DNA from: Thermoleophilaceae bacterium
Lineage (GTDB): Bacteria; Actinomycetota; Thermoleophilia; Solirubrobacterales; Thermoleophilaceae
Assembly (NCBI GenBank): GCA_013812485.1
Contig: JACCTJ010000352.1
Span: 1-7,453, forward strand
Length of the DNA stretch: 7,453 nucleotides
Direction of reading: 5' to 3'
Position 1 is the stretch's first letter. Each line of letters opens with the position of its first letter. The translations under genes were made by a program, and so were the position numbers. Shown here one piece after another: positions 7,008 to 7,453 of the stretch. The notes beneath the pieces were generated by a model that did not search any database, was not told where the DNA came from, and saw only the letters and a list, made by a program, of their open reading frames with translations.

Positions 7008-7453
7008 GTGAGGCCGCCCATCGTCCTATGGGCGGTCCCGCGCTCGGTATCGACCGCCTTCGAGCGCGTGATGAGGGCGCGTGGCGACCTGGTCGTCTTC
7101 TCGGAGCCCTTCTCGGCCTCCTACTACTTCAGCGAGGAGAGGGTCAGCGACCGCTTCGGGGAGCCGAGCACACCTCCTTCCGCTCACGGGTGGACGAGGG
7201 TCGTGCAGGAGCTCATGGCGGCGACGGAAGAGGGGACGGTCTTCGTCAAGGACATGGCCTACCACGTCTCTCCCTGGCTCGGCCCGGAGCTCGTCGCAAA
7301 CTTCCAGAACACCTTCATCCTTCGCCACCCCGCCCACACTCTGCCCTCGCTCAAGCGGCTCCTCCCCGACTTCACTCTGGAGGAGGCCGGGTTCGAGCAG
7401 CAGTACCGGTTGATGAGACTCGCCTTGGAGGCCTCGCGTGACGAGTTGATCGT
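7008..7453 (+). CDS. Sulfotransferase-family protein, 3'-truncated by the window edge
   Basis: An open frame from GTG 7008 continues to the end of the window (148 complete codons); a TAG at 6981 bars any earlier start. The N-terminus MRPPIVLWAVPRSVSTAFER is the characteristic opening of a P-loop-like sulfotransferase family: hydrophobic strand, then PRSVST as the 5'-phosphosulfate-binding loop. It is followed by SEPF (32-35), FVKDMAYH (79-86) and FILRHPAHTLPSL (103-115), where R106 matches the usual 3'-phosphate-binding position. These suggest a cytoplasmic PAPS-dependent sulfotransferase, but the acceptor cannot be told, and some members of this family are annotated only as branched-chain aminotransferase-like or hypothetical proteins. 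No clear ribosome binding site or -10 element precedes it. An 88-base gap separates it from trpC, so it may be read through from the operon or have an unseen promoter. The true length is unknown. Confidence 0.8.
   Translation, partial: MRPPIVLWAVPRSVSTAFERVMRARGDLVVFSEPFSASYYFSEERVSDRFGEPSTPPSAHGWTRVVQELMAATEEGTVFVKDMAYHVSPWLGPELVANFQNTFILRHPAHTLPSLKRLLPDFTLEEAGFEQQYRLMRLALEASRDELI

Noticed and set aside
6944..7441. A plus-strand frame of 165 codons over the region after trpC.
   Set aside because: It overlaps the sulfotransferase-like gene in another frame. The frame from 7008 has clear family motifs and this one has none.
1..7453. CRISPR arrays, tRNA or rRNA genes, insertion sequences, attachment sites.
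   Set aside because: I saw no regularly spaced direct repeats, no tRNA-like arms, no transposase and no terminal inverted repeats; intergenic space is under 140 bases everywhere.

Overview
The window is very GC-rich (about 70% by eye) with strong G/C bias at third codon positions. Every gene I can support lies on the + strand. The gene families point to a high-GC actinobacterium, most likely of the class Thermoleophilia (Solirubrobacterales/Gaiellales type). The reasons are the Calx-beta plus Ig-like surface protein style, a fused hisIE directly beside trpE, leaderless promoters of the TANNNT type, and a sulfotransferase-like protein of a kind common in that group. This placement is inference from family resemblance, not from a search.

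Layout. Bases 1-1463 hold the C-terminal part of a large secreted or surface protein: parts of three Calx-beta domains, a cysteine-containing Ig-like module, and a C-terminal Big_5-type Ig domain. Bases 1598-2319 hold a compact type II toxin-antitoxin pair, a Phd/YefM-type antitoxin overlapping a PIN-domain VapC toxin by 4 bases. Bases 2349-6919 hold a tight biosynthetic operon, hisIE-trpE-trpG-trpD-trpC, with gaps of 12, 10 and 23 bases and finally a 4-base overlap. After an 88-base gap, a 3'-truncated sulfotransferase-family gene begins at 7008 and runs off the window.

How the genes work together. TrpE and TrpG form anthranilate synthase (chorismate plus glutamine to anthranilate). TrpD adds phosphoribosyl from PRPP, and TrpC closes the indole ring to give indole-3-glycerol phosphate. 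The isomerase step (trpF) and tryptophan synthase (trpBA) are not in the window. HisIE carries out steps 2 and 3 of histidine synthesis. Its presence at the head of the trp genes links two PRPP-consuming pathways, and fits the actinobacterial use of a bifunctional PriA (HisA/TrpF) isomerase encoded elsewhere. Catalytic residues are intact in all five biosynthetic enzymes.

Regulation visible in the sequence. Two good TANNNT -10 elements sit 6-7 bases upstream of ATG codons, at the antitoxin gene (TACATT) and at hisIE (TAGAAT), which suggests leaderless mRNAs. The one before the antitoxin lies in an AT-rich island with short inverted repeats that could be the autoregulatory operator. With almost no 5' leader, hisIE-trp cannot carry a classical attenuator or T-box. 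A weaker TAGGAT lies in the trpG-trpD gap. I see no clearly new biological system here. The window is mostly well-known families, with the gene arrangement and promoter architecture as the points of interest.
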